From: Enterovibrio norvegicus DSM 15893
Lineage (GTDB): Bacteria > Pseudomonadota > Gammaproteobacteria > Enterobacterales > Vibrionaceae
Length of the DNA stretch: 50,117 bases
Assembly: GCF_900115495.1 (NCBI RefSeq)
Contig: NZ_FOWR01000037.1
Coordinates: 1-50,117, forward strand
Direction of reading: 5' to 3'
In this document: positions 16,440 through 26,179 of the stretch, piece by piece
How the letters are laid out: every line of letters starts with the position of its first letter
Numbering within the stretch: the first letter of the stretch is position 1
Made by a program: the position numbers and the translations under genes
The notes under the pieces: generated by a model
The model's database searches: none
Told to the model about the DNA's origin: nothing
Seen by the model: the letters and a program-made list of their open reading frames with translations, nothing else

Positions 16440-18056
16440 ATGAAACTAAGTGCATCCCCCATTCTCTACCACATTTACGTTAGAAGTTTCTTCGACAGCA
16501 ATGGCGACGGCGTTGGCGATCTTGATGGTATTCGGAAAAAGCTGGACTATTTTGCTTGGCTCAATGTTGACGGGATCTTGTTATCACCCATTTTTGAATC
16601 GCCATTGAGCGATTTCGGTTATGACATTACCAACCTCAGTGCGATCAACCCTGAATACGGCGACATGTCGACATTCACCGCGCTGGTGGAAGAAGCCAAA
16701 GCACGCGGCATTGCGGTTTTTCTGGATTTCGTGGCGAATCATACCTCGAGTAAACATCCTTGGTTCTTGGAAAGCGCGAGCAGCAAAACCAGCGAAAAAG
16801 CGGAATGGTATGTTTGGGCACCTGCGCGTGCAGATGGCACACCACCTAATAACTGGCTCACCATTTTTGGGGAATCGGCATGGCGTTGGCACCCAACACG
16901 TGGTGAATATTACTTGCATAACACCCTCAGTAATCAGCCCGACTTAAACTACCGCAACCCACATGTTGTCCGTCAGTTGATGAAAGATGTGCGCTTTTGG
17001 CTCGATACCGGCATTGCGGGGCTTCGCCTTGATTCCGTGAACCTGTTTTTACACGACGATAAGCTGCGTAACAATCCGCCTCGCCACTTGGGTTGGCAAG
17101 ATGAAGCCAGAAGCGATCCTTACCGCTATCAAAGTCAGCGATACAACATCAGCCGTCCTGAAAACATTCACTTGCTTAAACAATTACGGGTGATTGCGGA
17201 TGGGTATGATGAGAAAAAATGGCTGCTTGGGTCATTGAGTGACCCCTCTCCGTATGCCGTGATTGATCGCTACACCAGCGAAGGGGATGCCCTTGATGCT
17301 GCCAATATTTTTGAATCACTAAGCCTTTGCCAAAATGTACAACAAGTGGGCGAGCAATTTACCGCGTTTTTCAATGCCGTTCATCCGGGCGTCGGTTGCT
17401 GGGGGTTGGGGAATCATGATATTGCGCGCACGGTGTCTCGCTGGCAGCATGCGAACAATCAACCTACCGCAGCGAAAATGCTGCTGACCTTGCTTTGCTC
17501 ATTACAAGGCGTGATAAGTATTTATCAAGGCGAAGAGTTGGGCTTGCCCGAGGCACATGTTTCCCCGTCAGATCGTAAAGATTTATTTGGTCAGCAAGTC
17601 ATTGCCAACTATGTGGGGAGAGATGGATGCCGCACACCGCTCCCTTGGAAAGAAAATGCCCCCTTCTTTGGATTCAGCACCCAATCACCATGGCTCCCCA
17701 TTGATGACGAGCACAACGCGTTTTCTATAGATGCACAGCAGCAAGACCCACACTCAACCCTCAACTTCACCCGTGAAATGCTTGCTTGGCGACAGCAACA
17801 ACCAGCATTGCGAGAAGGCAGTTGTCGCATACTGGCGTTCAACGAAGCACTCATGGTGTTTGAGCGCCATCATGAATCCCAAACCTTGGTGATTGCCATC
17901 AACGGCTCTAACCAAGAGGCGACGATCCGCCTAAACCTTCCAAGCCCAGCACAAACGCTTCCTCTGCCTCATATGCATGTTTCAGCACCAACAGAAAATG
18001 ACGTGCTACATCTTTCTCCTTGGCAAGTTTGGGTGGGTGAACTGCATAGCAACTAG
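16440..18056 (+). CDS. GH13 alpha-glucosidase homologue with the acid/base glutamate replaced
   Basis: This 538-residue cytosolic protein is a paralogue of AglA encoded at 21051-22694. The (beta/alpha)8 barrel motifs are present: DGVGDLDGI at 23-31, LDFVANHTS at 95-103, GLRLDSVN with nucleophile D198, and GNHDIAR with D327. At the conserved region III, where AglA reads VGEIGDDNP with catalytic E272, this protein reads LGSLSDPSP, so S265 (codon TCA at 17232-17234) takes the place of the general acid/base. It should therefore be a weak or inactive hydrolase, a transglycosylase-like variant, or a sugar-binding protein. The rest of the chain is full length and not frameshifted. It reads away from the agl operon and has a parS2 site upstream. 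Confidence 0.88.
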   Translation: MKLSASPILYHIYVRSFFDSNGDGVGDLDGIRKKLDYFAWLNVDGILLSPIFESPLSDFGYDITNLSAINPEYGDMSTFTALVEEAKARGIAVFLDFVANHTSSKHPWFLESASSKTSEKAEWYVWAPARADGTPPNNWLTIFGESAWRWHPTRGEYYLHNTLSNQPDLNYRNPHVVRQLMKDVRFWLDTGIAGLRLDSVNLFLHDDKLRNNPPRHLGWQDEARSDPYRYQSQRYNISRPENIHLLKQLRVIADGYDEKKWLLGSLSDPSPYAVIDRYTSEGDALDAANIFESLSLCQNVQQVGEQFTAFFNAVHPGVGCWGLGNHDIARTVSRWQHANNQPTAAKMLLTLLCSLQGVISIYQGEELGLPEAHVSPSDRKDLFGQQVIANYVGRDGCRTPLPWKENAPFFGFSTQSPWLPIDDEHNAFSIDAQQQDPHSTLNFTREMLAWRQQQPALREGSCRILAFNEALMVFERHHESQTLVIAINGSNQEATIRLNLPSPAQTLPLPHMHVSAPTENDVLHLSPWQVWVGELHSN

Positions 18057-18236
18057 TTGTTTATTCGCATCAATTGTTCATTAGGAAGCTCCCTTCAAAA
18101 TAGCCTGCTAATTTAGATAAAGCTCATTATTGAACACCCAAAAAGAAGAACAAACATCCATACTGTTATCACCAAGCACCCCTAAAAACCTTACAAGCTT
18201 GGACACTGGAACCAATGTCATTAAAAGGAGCGAACG

Positions 18237-19784
18237 ATGACAGACCCTGTCGTGTTTGATAACAAACCTACAAAAGTCGACCTCGAAAAAGGCAAAGAGT
18301 ATTACTACTGTCGCTGTGGTAAATCAGCCTCTCAGCCCTACTGTGATGGCTCTCATGCTGGCACTGGCATTACGCCGCTCTCCTACAAAGCAGAGAAAGA
18401 CGGTGAAGCGTATTTCTGCGCCTGTAAACACTCCGCCAACATGCCGTTTTGCGATGGCACCCATACGCGCTATACCGCAGAAGACGTTGGTAAACCTGCA
18501 CCAGAAGTGATCGTTACCGATGCTGCCACACAACCTGCAGCGAAAGCGACCAAAGAAGAACCGAACGTCGAGCTTATCCACCAGCTTGCGAAAGATGGTC
18601 TTACCAAATTTGGTCATCACGGTCCTATGACGTCGATGGGTGTGCCGCGCTATCAATTGCCTGAATGGGACCAAATCCAGATCATGGTGGCGCAAATGGC
18701 GGCGAAGCCATTGCTGGATGATGCCCCGGTTGGCACAGAATTGGTGATTGGCCCGAATGCGAAAAAGCCGCTGACATTAAAAACGCCACTGTTTGTCTCT
18801 GACATGAGCTTCGGTGCGCTGTCTGAAGAAGCGAAAGTCGCGCTTGCAAAAGGCGCAGAGTTGGCAGGGACAGGCATTTGTTCCGGTGAAGGTGGCATGC
18901 TGCCCGAAGAGCAGGCAGCAAACAGCCGTTATTTCTATGAACTTGCCAGTGCGGAATTTGGCTACAACAAGGACTTGATGAAAAAAGTCCAAGCCTTCCA
19001 TTTTAAAGGTGGCCAAGGCGCAAAAACGGGGACAGGCGGGCACCTCCCCGGCATCAAAAACAAAGGGAAAATATCTCAAGTCCGCGGCATTGCCGAAGGC
19101 ACAGATGCGATTTCGCCTTCAACCTTTACGGACATGAAAACCGCCGCGGATTTTGCGCGTTTCGCGGATGATGTAAGAAAAGAAAGTGGCGGCATTCCGA
19201 TTGGTTTCAAACTCAGCGCCAACCACGTTGAGCGCGACATGGCGTTCGCATTAGAAGCGGGGGCTGACTACATCATCCTTGATGGTCGTGGCGGCGGTAC
19301 GGGCGCTGCGCCAGTGATGTTCCGCGATCACATCAGTGTCCCCACCATTCCTGCGTTAGCACGTGCTCGTCACTTCCTTGATTCGCAAGGTGTAAACGGC
19401 GTGACGCTCATCATCACGGGTGGTTTGCGTGTGCCGAGTGACTTTGTAAAAGCCTTGGCATTGGGTGCAGACGGTATTGCGTTGTCCAACAGTGCAATGC
19501 AAGCCATTGGTTGTGTAGGTGCGCGTATGTGTAACTCCAACATGTGTCCATCAGGCATTGCTACGCAAGATCCAGAGCTTCGCAAACGCATGAATGTTGA
19601 TGTAGGCGCTGAGCGTTTACAGAACTTCTTCAACGCTTCTACGCATTTGATGCAAGTCATGGCAAGAGCATGTGGACACGATCACCTCGGTAAGTTCGTG
19701 ATTGATGATCTGGCGACATTCCATAAAGACATGGCTGAGCTCACTGGGATCCCATATTCCGGCGTGGGTGCACGATCGTGGTAA
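18237..19784 (+). CDS. CDGSH iron-sulfur / glutamate synthase-like FMN protein
   Basis: The 515-residue product fuses two CDGSH (mitoNEET-type) 2Fe-2S motifs to a glutamate synthase large-subunit FMN domain. The first CDGSH ligand set is C25, C27, C36 and H40 (CRCGKSASQPYCDGSH); the second is C61, C63, C72 and H76 (CACKHSANMPFCDGTH). The catalytic barrel (about 130-500) has GGQGAKTGTGGHLPG, DGRGGGTGAAP and the 3Fe-4S cysteines C426, C432 and C437 (CVGARMCNSNMCPSGIATQ). It lacks the amidotransferase domain of GltB, so it is not a full glutamate synthase; a redox or ammonia-using role is inferred. AAAGGAGCG lies before the ATG. A terminator follows. Confidence 0.9.
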   Translation: MTDPVVFDNKPTKVDLEKGKEYYYCRCGKSASQPYCDGSHAGTGITPLSYKAEKDGEAYFCACKHSANMPFCDGTHTRYTAEDVGKPAPEVIVTDAATQPAAKATKEEPNVELIHQLAKDGLTKFGHHGPMTSMGVPRYQLPEWDQIQIMVAQMAAKPLLDDAPVGTELVIGPNAKKPLTLKTPLFVSDMSFGALSEEAKVALAKGAELAGTGICSGEGGMLPEEQAANSRYFYELASAEFGYNKDLMKKVQAFHFKGGQGAKTGTGGHLPGIKNKGKISQVRGIAEGTDAISPSTFTDMKTAADFARFADDVRKESGGIPIGFKLSANHVERDMAFALEAGADYIILDGRGGGTGAAPVMFRDHISVPTIPALARARHFLDSQGVNGVTLIITGGLRVPSDFVKALALGADGIALSNSAMQAIGCVGARMCNSNMCPSGIATQDPELRKRMNVDVGAERLQNFFNASTHLMQVMARACGHDHLGKFVIDDLATFHKDMAELTGIPYSGVGARSW

Positions 19785-19800
19785 TGTGCAAACTCTAAGC

Positions 19801-19830
19801 AAAAAAGGCAGGGATGATCCCTGCCTTTTT
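19801..19830. terminator. Bidirectional terminator
   Basis: GGCAGGGA and TCCCTGCC form the stem, flanked by an A-run and a T-run. It stops the plus-strand glutamate-synthase-like gene and can serve the end of the minus-strand agl operon. Confidence 0.92.
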
Positions 19831-19904
19831 CGTTTAAGGATCATTGCGTTAGTCACCTAGCCACTTGACCCTGCGGCTTTGCTCACTAAACACACAATGA
19901 ACGT

Positions 19905-21041
19905 TTAATCGCCCCCCACCACCAATGACAGTTTGGTTTCACCGACCACTGAACGTGGGTAGGCTTTACCGTCTTTATCGAACAGATGGCAGTAGTCCGC
20001 TGGGAATTCGATACAACGCTTATCACCCGCTTTGATGGTGGTTTGCCCTTCCACGCGAATAACCACAGGCTCATTGCTCTGCGGCGTACTGAAGTACATC
20101 AGGCATTCGTTCCCCAACTGCTCCACCACACTCAGTTCAACGCCGCCTTCTTTAATCGCATCCTTTTCGCCAAACTGAATGTGTTCAGGGCGAATACCGA
20201 TCACTGCTGGGTCGCCAACCTTTGCATTGCGGGTATCTGCCGATACCACGATTTCTTGCCCGCGGTGAATTTTCACCCGTGTCGTGATTTCGCCGGTTTC
20301 CACGATGTCGGCCGTCAAAAAATTCATTTTTGGTGAACCGATAAAGCCCGCAACAAAAGTATTTGCAGGGTGGTTGTAGAGCTCAAGCGGCGATCCCACT
20401 TGCTCTACGCGGCCCGCATCAAGCACCACGATCTTGGTCGCGAGTGTCATGGCTTCGACTTGATCGTGCGTTACGTAGATCATCGTTGCACCCAAACGCT
20501 CGTGAAGACGCGCGATTTCCATGCGCATTTGCACACGCAAAGAGGCATCCAAATTCGACAATGGCTCATCAAACAAGAAGACTTTTGGCTCACGCACAAT
20601 CGCACGGCCAATGGCCACACGTTGACGCTGACCGCCCGACAACTCTTTCGGTTTACGCTCAAGCAAAGGCTCAAGTTGCAGCGCTTTCGCCACGCCCATC
20701 ACTTTGTCTTTCACCGCATTGGCGTCTGTTTTTGCCAATTGCAGGCCAAACGCCATGTTCTCATAAACCGTCATGTGCGGGTACAGCGCGTAGGACTGAA
20801 ATACCATGCCAATGCCGCGCTCAGGCGGTGGCAAGTCGTTACACACTTCACCATCAATGCTCAACACACCTTCAGTGATGTCTTCCAAGCCTGCGATCAA
20901 ACGAAGAAGCGTTGATTTACCGCAACCCGATGGCCCAACAAACACCACGAAGTCACCTTTGTTGATGTGCAAATCAACATCCTTGGTGACGTGGACTTTG
21001 CCGAACTTCTTATTCACTTTATTTAAAACTACCTCAGCCAT
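19905..21041 (-). CDS. aglK: Alpha-glucoside ABC transporter ATP-binding protein AglK
   Basis: This 378-residue ATPase powers the Agl permease. Walker A is GPSGCGKST (36-44), the signature is LSGGQRQ (134-140), Walker B is FLFDEP with E159, and the switch His is H192 (VTHDQ). The C-terminal third is a TOBE/OB-type regulatory domain, as in MalK and UgpC. It is the last gene of a minus-strand operon in the order aglE-aglF-aglG-aglA-aglK, the order known from Sinorhizobium meliloti. It begins 9 bases after the aglA stop. The MalK family is often shared between sugar transporters, so the substrate call rests on the neighbours. Confidence 0.92.
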   Translation of the reverse strand: MAEVVLNKVNKKFGKVHVTKDVDLHINKGDFVVFVGPSGCGKSTLLRLIAGLEDITEGVLSIDGEVCNDLPPPERGIGMVFQSYALYPHMTVYENMAFGLQLAKTDANAVKDKVMGVAKALQLEPLLERKPKELSGGQRQRVAIGRAIVREPKVFLFDEPLSNLDASLRVQMRMEIARLHERLGATMIYVTHDQVEAMTLATKIVVLDAGRVEQVGSPLELYNHPANTFVAGFIGSPKMNFLTADIVETGEITTRVKIHRGQEIVVSADTRNAKVGDPAVIGIRPEHIQFGEKDAIKEGGVELSVVEQLGNECLMYFSTPQSNEPVVIRVEGQTTIKAGDKRCIEFPADYCHLFDKDGKAYPRSVVGETKLSLVVGGD

Positions 21042-21050
21042 ACTGCATCC

Positions 21051-22694
21051 TTACCCGGTTGAATCTGTTGCAAATGCCGCCTGATAGGGCGGAACGCTAA
21101 CCTTCTCGTTGCTAAGGTCGAAGGTGAAACCATGCCCGTCCAAGGCGCGCCAAGTGCCTTTCGGGAGCGATACTGTCATCGGCGCATCAGACAGATTGAG
21201 CACCACCAGTACGCGCGCGTTATTGGGCGATTGCGTGTCTGTACGGACAAATTGCAGCCCTTGATCATTGGCCTTCACATCACTGATGTCGCCGTGCACC
21301 AACGCTGGGTGCTGCTTACGCCAACGCAGGAATGTGCGGTAGTGGGCCAACATGCTGGTACTCAATGTTTCTTGCGCGTCCACCGAGAGCGGCACATGGC
21401 GATCATCAACAGGCAACCAAGGCTGCACATGGCTAAAGCCTGCGTTTTCAGAGCCAGCCACCCAAGGGATCGGCGTGCGACAACCATCACGGCCTTTGTA
21501 TTCCGGCCAGAAAGGGATGCCATACGGGTCTTGGATCTTCTCAAACGGGATCTCTGCTTCCGGCAAACCAAGCTCTTCCCCTTGATACAAACACACACTG
21601 CCGCGCAATGAGGTCAACAAAGCGAGCAGCACTTTGCCGTAAGCGTGCTGATCCGCTTCGTTTTCCCCCCAACGGGTGATAGCACGCACCACGTCGTGGT
21701 TCGACAGCGCCCAACACGGCCAACCATCGCCAATCGCAGCTTCAATGTTCTCAATCACCGAGGCCAAGTAAGCCGGTGTACGGTGCACATTCAGCAGGTC
21801 GAAGGTGTACGCCATGTGCAGCTTGTCGTTGCCGCTCGTGTACTCCGCCATCAATGCCAGAGGATTGTCGTCACCGATCTCCCCGACGGTCGTGATGTCG
21901 TCATATTGGTCGAGCAACTGACGCAGCTTTTTCAGGAACGACAAGTTTTCAGGCTGTGAAATGTCATATTGGTGACGCTGCATGGAGTAAGGATTGGTCC
22001 CCGGTACACCCAAAGATTTGGTGTCCCCTTCTGACAGCGGCGGGTTATCGCGTAACAAGCGATCGTGGGTGTAGAAATTCACCGTATCGAGTCGGTACCC
22101 ATCCACGCCTAAATCAAGCCAGAACTTCACCGTTTCCAGCAGATGCTTAACCACTTCTGGGTTATGGAAATTCAGATCGGGCTGGCTAACCAAGAAGTTA
22201 TGAAGGTAGTACTGCTGGCGGCGGCTTTCCCACTGCCATGCACAACCGCCAAAGATAGATAACCAGTTGTTTGGCGGCGTGCCATCCGGCTTTGGATCTG
22301 CCCAGACATACCAATCCGCTTTCGGGTTATCTTTGCTTTGGCGACTTTCTTGAAACCAAGCGTGCTCGTCAGAGGTATGACTCAACACTTGGTCGATCAT
22401 GACTTTCAAGCCAAGCTCGTGCGCCACCTTGATCAGCGTTCTGAAATCATCCAAGGATCCAAACAGCGGATCCACGTCGCAGTAGTCAGAGACGTCATAG
22501 CCAAAATCTTTCATGGGCGAATGGAAAAACGGCGATAGCCAGATCGCTTCCGCCCCCAGCGCCGCCACATACGGAAGTTGCTGGGTTATCCCCGGCAAAT
22601 CCCCGATGCCATCTTGGTTAGCATCGCTAAAGCTACGTGGGTAAATCTGATAAATGACTGCCCCGCGCCACCAAGGCAATTGTTGATCTTTCAT
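21051..22694 (-). CDS. aglA: Alpha-glucosidase AglA (GH13)
   Basis: This 547-residue cytosolic enzyme cleaves terminal alpha-glucose from imported alpha-glucosides. The GH13 catalytic triad is complete: nucleophile D203 (GYRLDTVN), acid/base E272 (VGEIGDDNP) and transition-state D334 (SNHDVVR). Other family marks are YQIYPRSFSD at 15-24, LSPFFHSPMKDFGYDV and the YQGEELGLPE loop. No signal peptide is seen. It lies between the permease and ATPase genes, 7 bases from aglG and 9 from aglK, so uptake and cleavage are co-expressed. It is the likely working counterpart of the altered paralogue at 16440-18056. Confidence 0.94.
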   Translation of the reverse strand: MKDQQLPWWRGAVIYQIYPRSFSDANQDGIGDLPGITQQLPYVAALGAEAIWLSPFFHSPMKDFGYDVSDYCDVDPLFGSLDDFRTLIKVAHELGLKVMIDQVLSHTSDEHAWFQESRQSKDNPKADWYVWADPKPDGTPPNNWLSIFGGCAWQWESRRQQYYLHNFLVSQPDLNFHNPEVVKHLLETVKFWLDLGVDGYRLDTVNFYTHDRLLRDNPPLSEGDTKSLGVPGTNPYSMQRHQYDISQPENLSFLKKLRQLLDQYDDITTVGEIGDDNPLALMAEYTSGNDKLHMAYTFDLLNVHRTPAYLASVIENIEAAIGDGWPCWALSNHDVVRAITRWGENEADQHAYGKVLLALLTSLRGSVCLYQGEELGLPEAEIPFEKIQDPYGIPFWPEYKGRDGCRTPIPWVAGSENAGFSHVQPWLPVDDRHVPLSVDAQETLSTSMLAHYRTFLRWRKQHPALVHGDISDVKANDQGLQFVRTDTQSPNNARVLVVLNLSDAPMTVSLPKGTWRALDGHGFTFDLSNEKVSVPPYQAAFATDSTG

Positions 22695-22701
22695 GTTTTA
22701 T

Positions 22702-23532
22702 TTATCCCTTAACTGCGCCTGCGGTGAGGCCAGATACAATGCGTCGTTGGAACACCAACACCATAACGATAAGTGGAACGGTCACGATAACGGACGCAGC
22801 CATGATGGTGCCCCACGGCAATTCGTATTGACCCGCACCCGAAATAAGCGCGATAGCAACAGGCACAGTGCGCTGTTCGTTGGTGAGTGTGAAGGTGAGC
22901 GCGAACAAGAATTCGTTCCACGCTGCGATAAATGCCAACAGGCCCGTTGTGACCAATGCAGGCCACAACAGCGGCATCAAGACTTTGACGATGATTTGCC
23001 ACGGCGTCGCACCATCAACAATGGCGGCTTCTTCAAGTTCAAGCGGCAATTGCTGCATGAAGGTTGTCAGCACCCACACGGTGAACGGCAGGGTGAATAT
23101 CATGTAGGCCAATGCCAACCCCGGCATGGAGTTATATAGCCCCATGGCGCGAATCAGCTCAAACAAGCCTGACAAAACCGCCACCTGCGGGAACATCGAG
23201 ACCCCAAGGATGGTCATCAAGACGATGTTTCGACCACGGAAGCGAATGCGGCCCAGCGCGTAAGACGCCGTCACACCCAGTAACAATGAAATCGCCACCA
23301 CGACGGTCGACACCATGACGGAGTTCAGGAGGTTTCGCCCAAACGTGCCACCAGAGAAGACGTTGGCGTAGTTCGCCCAGTCAAACACTGACGGGAAATA
23401 TTCCACTTCAAACAAGGCAGATCCTGACTTGAACGAGGTGACAATGGCGTAATAGAACGGGAAGACGGAGAACAACACAATGGCTGCAACCAAGAGGTAA
23501 AAGCCGACTTGCCAATACCATTTCTTCGACAT
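22702..23532 (-). CDS. aglG: Alpha-glucoside ABC transporter permease AglG
   Basis: The product is a MalG-type permease of 276 residues with about six membrane segments. The EAA loop that docks the ATPase is [20 protein letters not shown] (about 177-196). The frame is open from 23547, but the ATG at 23532 is chosen because it lies one base after the aglF stop (TAATATG) and GAGGGA precedes it. Tight coupling with aglF fits a heterodimeric permease. The substrate is inferred from aglA and the gene order. Confidence 0.92.
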   Translation of the reverse strand: MSKKWYWQVGFYLLVAAIVLFSVFPFYYAIVTSFKSGSALFEVEYFPSVFDWANYANVFSGGTFGRNLLNSVMVSTVVVAISLLLGVTASYALGRIRFRGRNIVLMTILGVSMFPQVAVLSGLFELIRAMGLYNSMPGLALAYMIFTLPFTVWVLTTFMQQLPLELEEAAIVDGATPWQIIVKVLMPLLWPALVTTGLLAFIAAWNEFLFALTFTLTNEQRTVPVAIALISGAGQYELPWGTIMAASVIVTVPLIVMVLVFQRRIVSGLTAGAVKG

Positions 23533-23533
23533 A

Positions 23534-24454
23534 TTAGGATCCCTCATTCATGCTTTTTCGCCCAACGTATAAATACGCGATGGTGCACAGTGCAACGATT
23601 AGGAAGAGAAGTGTTGAGGCTGCGGAGCCGTAACCCACGTCTTGGAAATCCACCAAATTTTGCCGAGCATAAATCGACATCGACATGGTTTGTTCGTTGG
23701 ACGGTGTGAGTACATAAATCAAATCAAACACCCGCAACGCATCCAAGGCACGGAATACCACAGCCACCATCACGGCAGGCATGATGAGTGGCAACGTGAC
23801 TTTGAAGAACACTTTGAGCGGATGAATGCCATCAATTTTCGCAGCTTCGTAGCAGTCAGACGGCAGCATTTGCAGGGCGGCGAGAATAAGCAACGCCATG
23901 AATGGCGTGGTTTTCCACACATCGACTGCAATCACCACGTTCAATGAGAGATCACTGTCTGCTGTCCAAGCCAGCGGCGCGGCGATCAAGCCAAAGGTCA
24001 TGAGAAAGTCGTTCACGATCCCGAATTGATCGTGAAGCATCCAGCCCCACATTTTGGCGGAGACGATAGTCGGGATCGCCCATGGCACCAAGACCGCCGC
24101 ACGCACCAAACCTTGTCCTTTGAACTTGGTGTTCAGTACGAGCGCAACAATGATGCCCAACATGGTCTCTAAGCTGACGGAGACAATGGCAAAATAGAGC
24201 GTGTTCCACACAGCTTGCCACCATGTCGGATCAACCAAGATGCCGTAAAATTCGCCGTCTTCGTAGATGAGGTAGTTATCAAAGCCAATAAACTCAGTAA
24301 CGCCGCTGCCATCCAAGGTCGCATTGGTCAAACTGAACCAAAACGTCCTTAGCAATGGCCAACCTGCCACCATGGCAAGCGTAATGAGCATTGGCGTTAG
24401 AAACCACCAGGCGGCGCGTACGCGTTTCCGCGTGAGTGCGCTGGTCTGTTCCAT
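23534..24454 (-). CDS. aglF: Alpha-glucoside ABC transporter permease AglF
   Basis: This 306-residue MalF-type permease has about six membrane spans. The first is at about 15-35 ([17 protein letters not shown]), and the EAA loop is [20 protein letters not shown]. It pairs with AglG and AglK to move alpha-glucosides delivered by the binding protein. It lies about 60 bases after aglE. AAAAGGACATTCT precedes the ATG. The large periplasmic loop of E. coli MalF is absent, as is normal for AglF/UgpA-type permeases. Confidence 0.92.
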   Translation of the reverse strand: MEQTSALTRKRVRAAWWFLTPMLITLAMVAGWPLLRTFWFSLTNATLDGSGVTEFIGFDNYLIYEDGEFYGILVDPTWWQAVWNTLYFAIVSVSLETMLGIIVALVLNTKFKGQGLVRAAVLVPWAIPTIVSAKMWGWMLHDQFGIVNDFLMTFGLIAAPLAWTADSDLSLNVVIAVDVWKTTPFMALLILAALQMLPSDCYEAAKIDGIHPLKVFFKVTLPLIMPAVMVAVVFRALDALRVFDLIYVLTPSNEQTMSMSIYARQNLVDFQDVGYGSAASTLLFLIVALCTIAYLYVGRKSMNEGS

Positions 24455-24515
24455 AGAATGTCCTTTTGAATAGCGCCATCAAACGCTCAGCGCGTTTGAT
24501 GGCTATAACAAAGAA

Positions 24516-25778
24516 TTACCAACGACCACCACGGCTAATGCGTTTCAGATCTTTTTGTAATTTGGTCAATGCCGCATCGGCATCAGTGCGCCCTGACAAC
24601 ACGCCGTGTGTGGCGTTCCAGAATGCATTAGAGACTTGGTTGTACTTCGCGCCCGTTGCAGACGACGGACGTGGTGTGCCGTTTGCAAAGGTGGTGTACA
24701 AGCTGCCAAAGAAAGGCACAGCGGTAAGGACATCTTCGTCTTGGTAAAGCGCTTCAATGGTTGGGTTATACGACCCGACGATTGCGCGGCGCTTTTGCTC
24801 TTCAAAAGAGGTGAGATAATTAACGAGGCTTGCAGCCACGTCAGGGTTTGCAGAGTATTTGGATACCGCCAACTGCCAACCACCCAAGGTGCCCGCATGG
24901 CTGCCGTCTTCACCGCCTTTTGGCAGTGCAACAACACCGATCTTGCCTTTAACAGGCGAATCTTCGCTGTTACCCAAAGACCATGCATACGGCCAGTTAC
25001 GCATGAACACGGCATTCCCCGTTTGGAAAACCCCACGTGCTTCTTCTTCGCCGTAGTTCAGTACGCCTGGAGGGGAAATGGTGTCGACCCAACCCGCCGC
25101 CGTGGTCAGCGCTTGTTTAGCGCTGTCATTGTTAATGGTAATGTTGCCCTTTTCATCAACAATGGTGCCACCGTTGTAGGAGGCGACCCACTCGAGGGCA
25201 TCACAGGTTAAACCTTCATAGGCACGGCCTTGCCATACAAAGCCCCACATTTTGTCGTTGCCTGCTTCGCGTTCACCATTCATCACCTTTTCAGCGGTTG
25301 TCGTCAGTTGTTCCCACGTGACAGGTGGCGCTTCGTCGTATTTCTCAAGCAGATCAGACCGGTAATACAGTACGCCAGCATCGGTAAACCAAGGCATTGC
25401 AACAAAGCGATCTCTCACTGTGTTGTTCGCCACGATGGCTGGGAAATGGGCATCTTGCGCACCGTTGGTGTATTCAGTCAGATCGATAAAATGATTACCG
25501 AGAATACCGGGCCAAATCACATCAATTTGGAAGACGTCGATGTCATTCGCACCCGCAGCAAGAAGCTGCTGATAGAGCGCAAGACGTTCAGTGGTTGAAT
25601 TGGGGGTGGTGACGATTTTGGCCGTGTGGCCTGTTTCCTTTTCCCATGCAGCAATGCCTTGTTGACACAGCTCAAGCTCTTGCCCAACTGCACCACATGA
25701 GATAGAAATCGTTTCCGCTTGCGCGCTAAAGCTCAAAAGAGTTGAAGCAACAACAGCTCCGAAGATCGAACGTTTCAT
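24516..25778 (-). CDS. aglE: Alpha-glucoside periplasmic binding protein AglE
   Basis: The 420-residue product is a cluster D/MalE-type solute-binding protein. A Sec signal peptide (KRSIFGAVVASTLLSFSAQA, cleavage before ETISISC) sends it to the periplasm. There is no lipobox. The mature body has the typical start with LCQQGIAAWEKETGHTAKIV and the mid-protein motif FQIDVIWPG. It captures alpha-glucosides for AglFGK. A strong AGGGAGT ribosome site lies before the ATG. Only 29 bases separate it from the small gene at 25808-26179, so that gene may be co-transcribed. No LacI-type AglR regulator gene is seen nearby. Confidence 0.93.
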   Translation of the reverse strand: MKRSIFGAVVASTLLSFSAQAETISISCGAVGQELELCQQGIAAWEKETGHTAKIVTTPNSTTERLALYQQLLAAGANDIDVFQIDVIWPGILGNHFIDLTEYTNGAQDAHFPAIVANNTVRDRFVAMPWFTDAGVLYYRSDLLEKYDEAPPVTWEQLTTTAEKVMNGEREAGNDKMWGFVWQGRAYEGLTCDALEWVASYNGGTIVDEKGNITINNDSAKQALTTAAGWVDTISPPGVLNYGEEEARGVFQTGNAVFMRNWPYAWSLGNSEDSPVKGKIGVVALPKGGEDGSHAGTLGGWQLAVSKYSANPDVAASLVNYLTSFEEQKRRAIVGSYNPTIEALYQDEDVLTAVPFFGSLYTTFANGTPRPSSATGAKYNQVSNAFWNATHGVLSGRTDADAALTKLQKDLKRISRGGRW

Positions 25779-25807
25779 GGATAACTCCCTGTCGCGTCAT
25801 CCCGGCG

Positions 25808-26179
25808 TTACACTTTCTTTTCCGCTTGCCAACGAGAAGATGGTACTTCCAGCTCTGTCATTTTGTCTGGTAAAGCACAGTCGTCTTGGCGGAGAGCAAA
25901 GTCTGGGTAGGGTTTTCGACCGATCAACCACCCGACCGGAACGGACGAGTATAAGGGGTTATCTAGCAGAACACGTTGCGCATTCGTGGTGTCATCTGGG
26001 ATCTGAAACAAAATTCCCTGATCGGCAATTTTGAGCACTTGATGCCAGCTGTCGTACCCGTGCTGACGCGCAACAAACTCCAACGCCTGCATGTGAGAAC
26101 ACTGCAAGATACGTTTTTGTTGTTTAGCTAACCGCTTGAAATTTTTTATGTCAGCGGCTGACGGGATCATGGATGCCAC
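25808..26179 (-). CDS. Small protein with a glyoxalase-associated helical domain, first gene before aglE
   Basis: The 123-residue product starts with a helical segment FKRLAKQQKRILQCSHMQALEFVARQ and HGYDSWHQVLK. This matches the pattern of the small domain seen at the N-terminus of some glyoxalase-like proteins (basic helix, SHxQALExVA, GxxSWH). No glyoxalase domain follows. The remaining half (FQIPDDTTNAQRVLLDNPLY) is unrecognised. The start is taken as GTG at 26179 because AAGGA lies about 6 bases upstream; an ATG at 26170 is the alternative. It lies 29 bases before aglE on the same strand, which suggests one transcript, but its role is unknown. Confidence 0.65.
   Translation of the reverse strand: MASMIPSAADIKNFKRLAKQQKRILQCSHMQALEFVARQHGYDSWHQVLKIADQGILFQIPDDTTNAQRVLLDNPLYSSVPVGWLIGRKPYPDFALRQDDCALPDKMTELEVPSSRWQAEKKV

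Noticed and set aside
20363-20915. Plus-strand frames opposite aglK
   Set aside because: They mirror the codon pattern of aglK and show no family signature.
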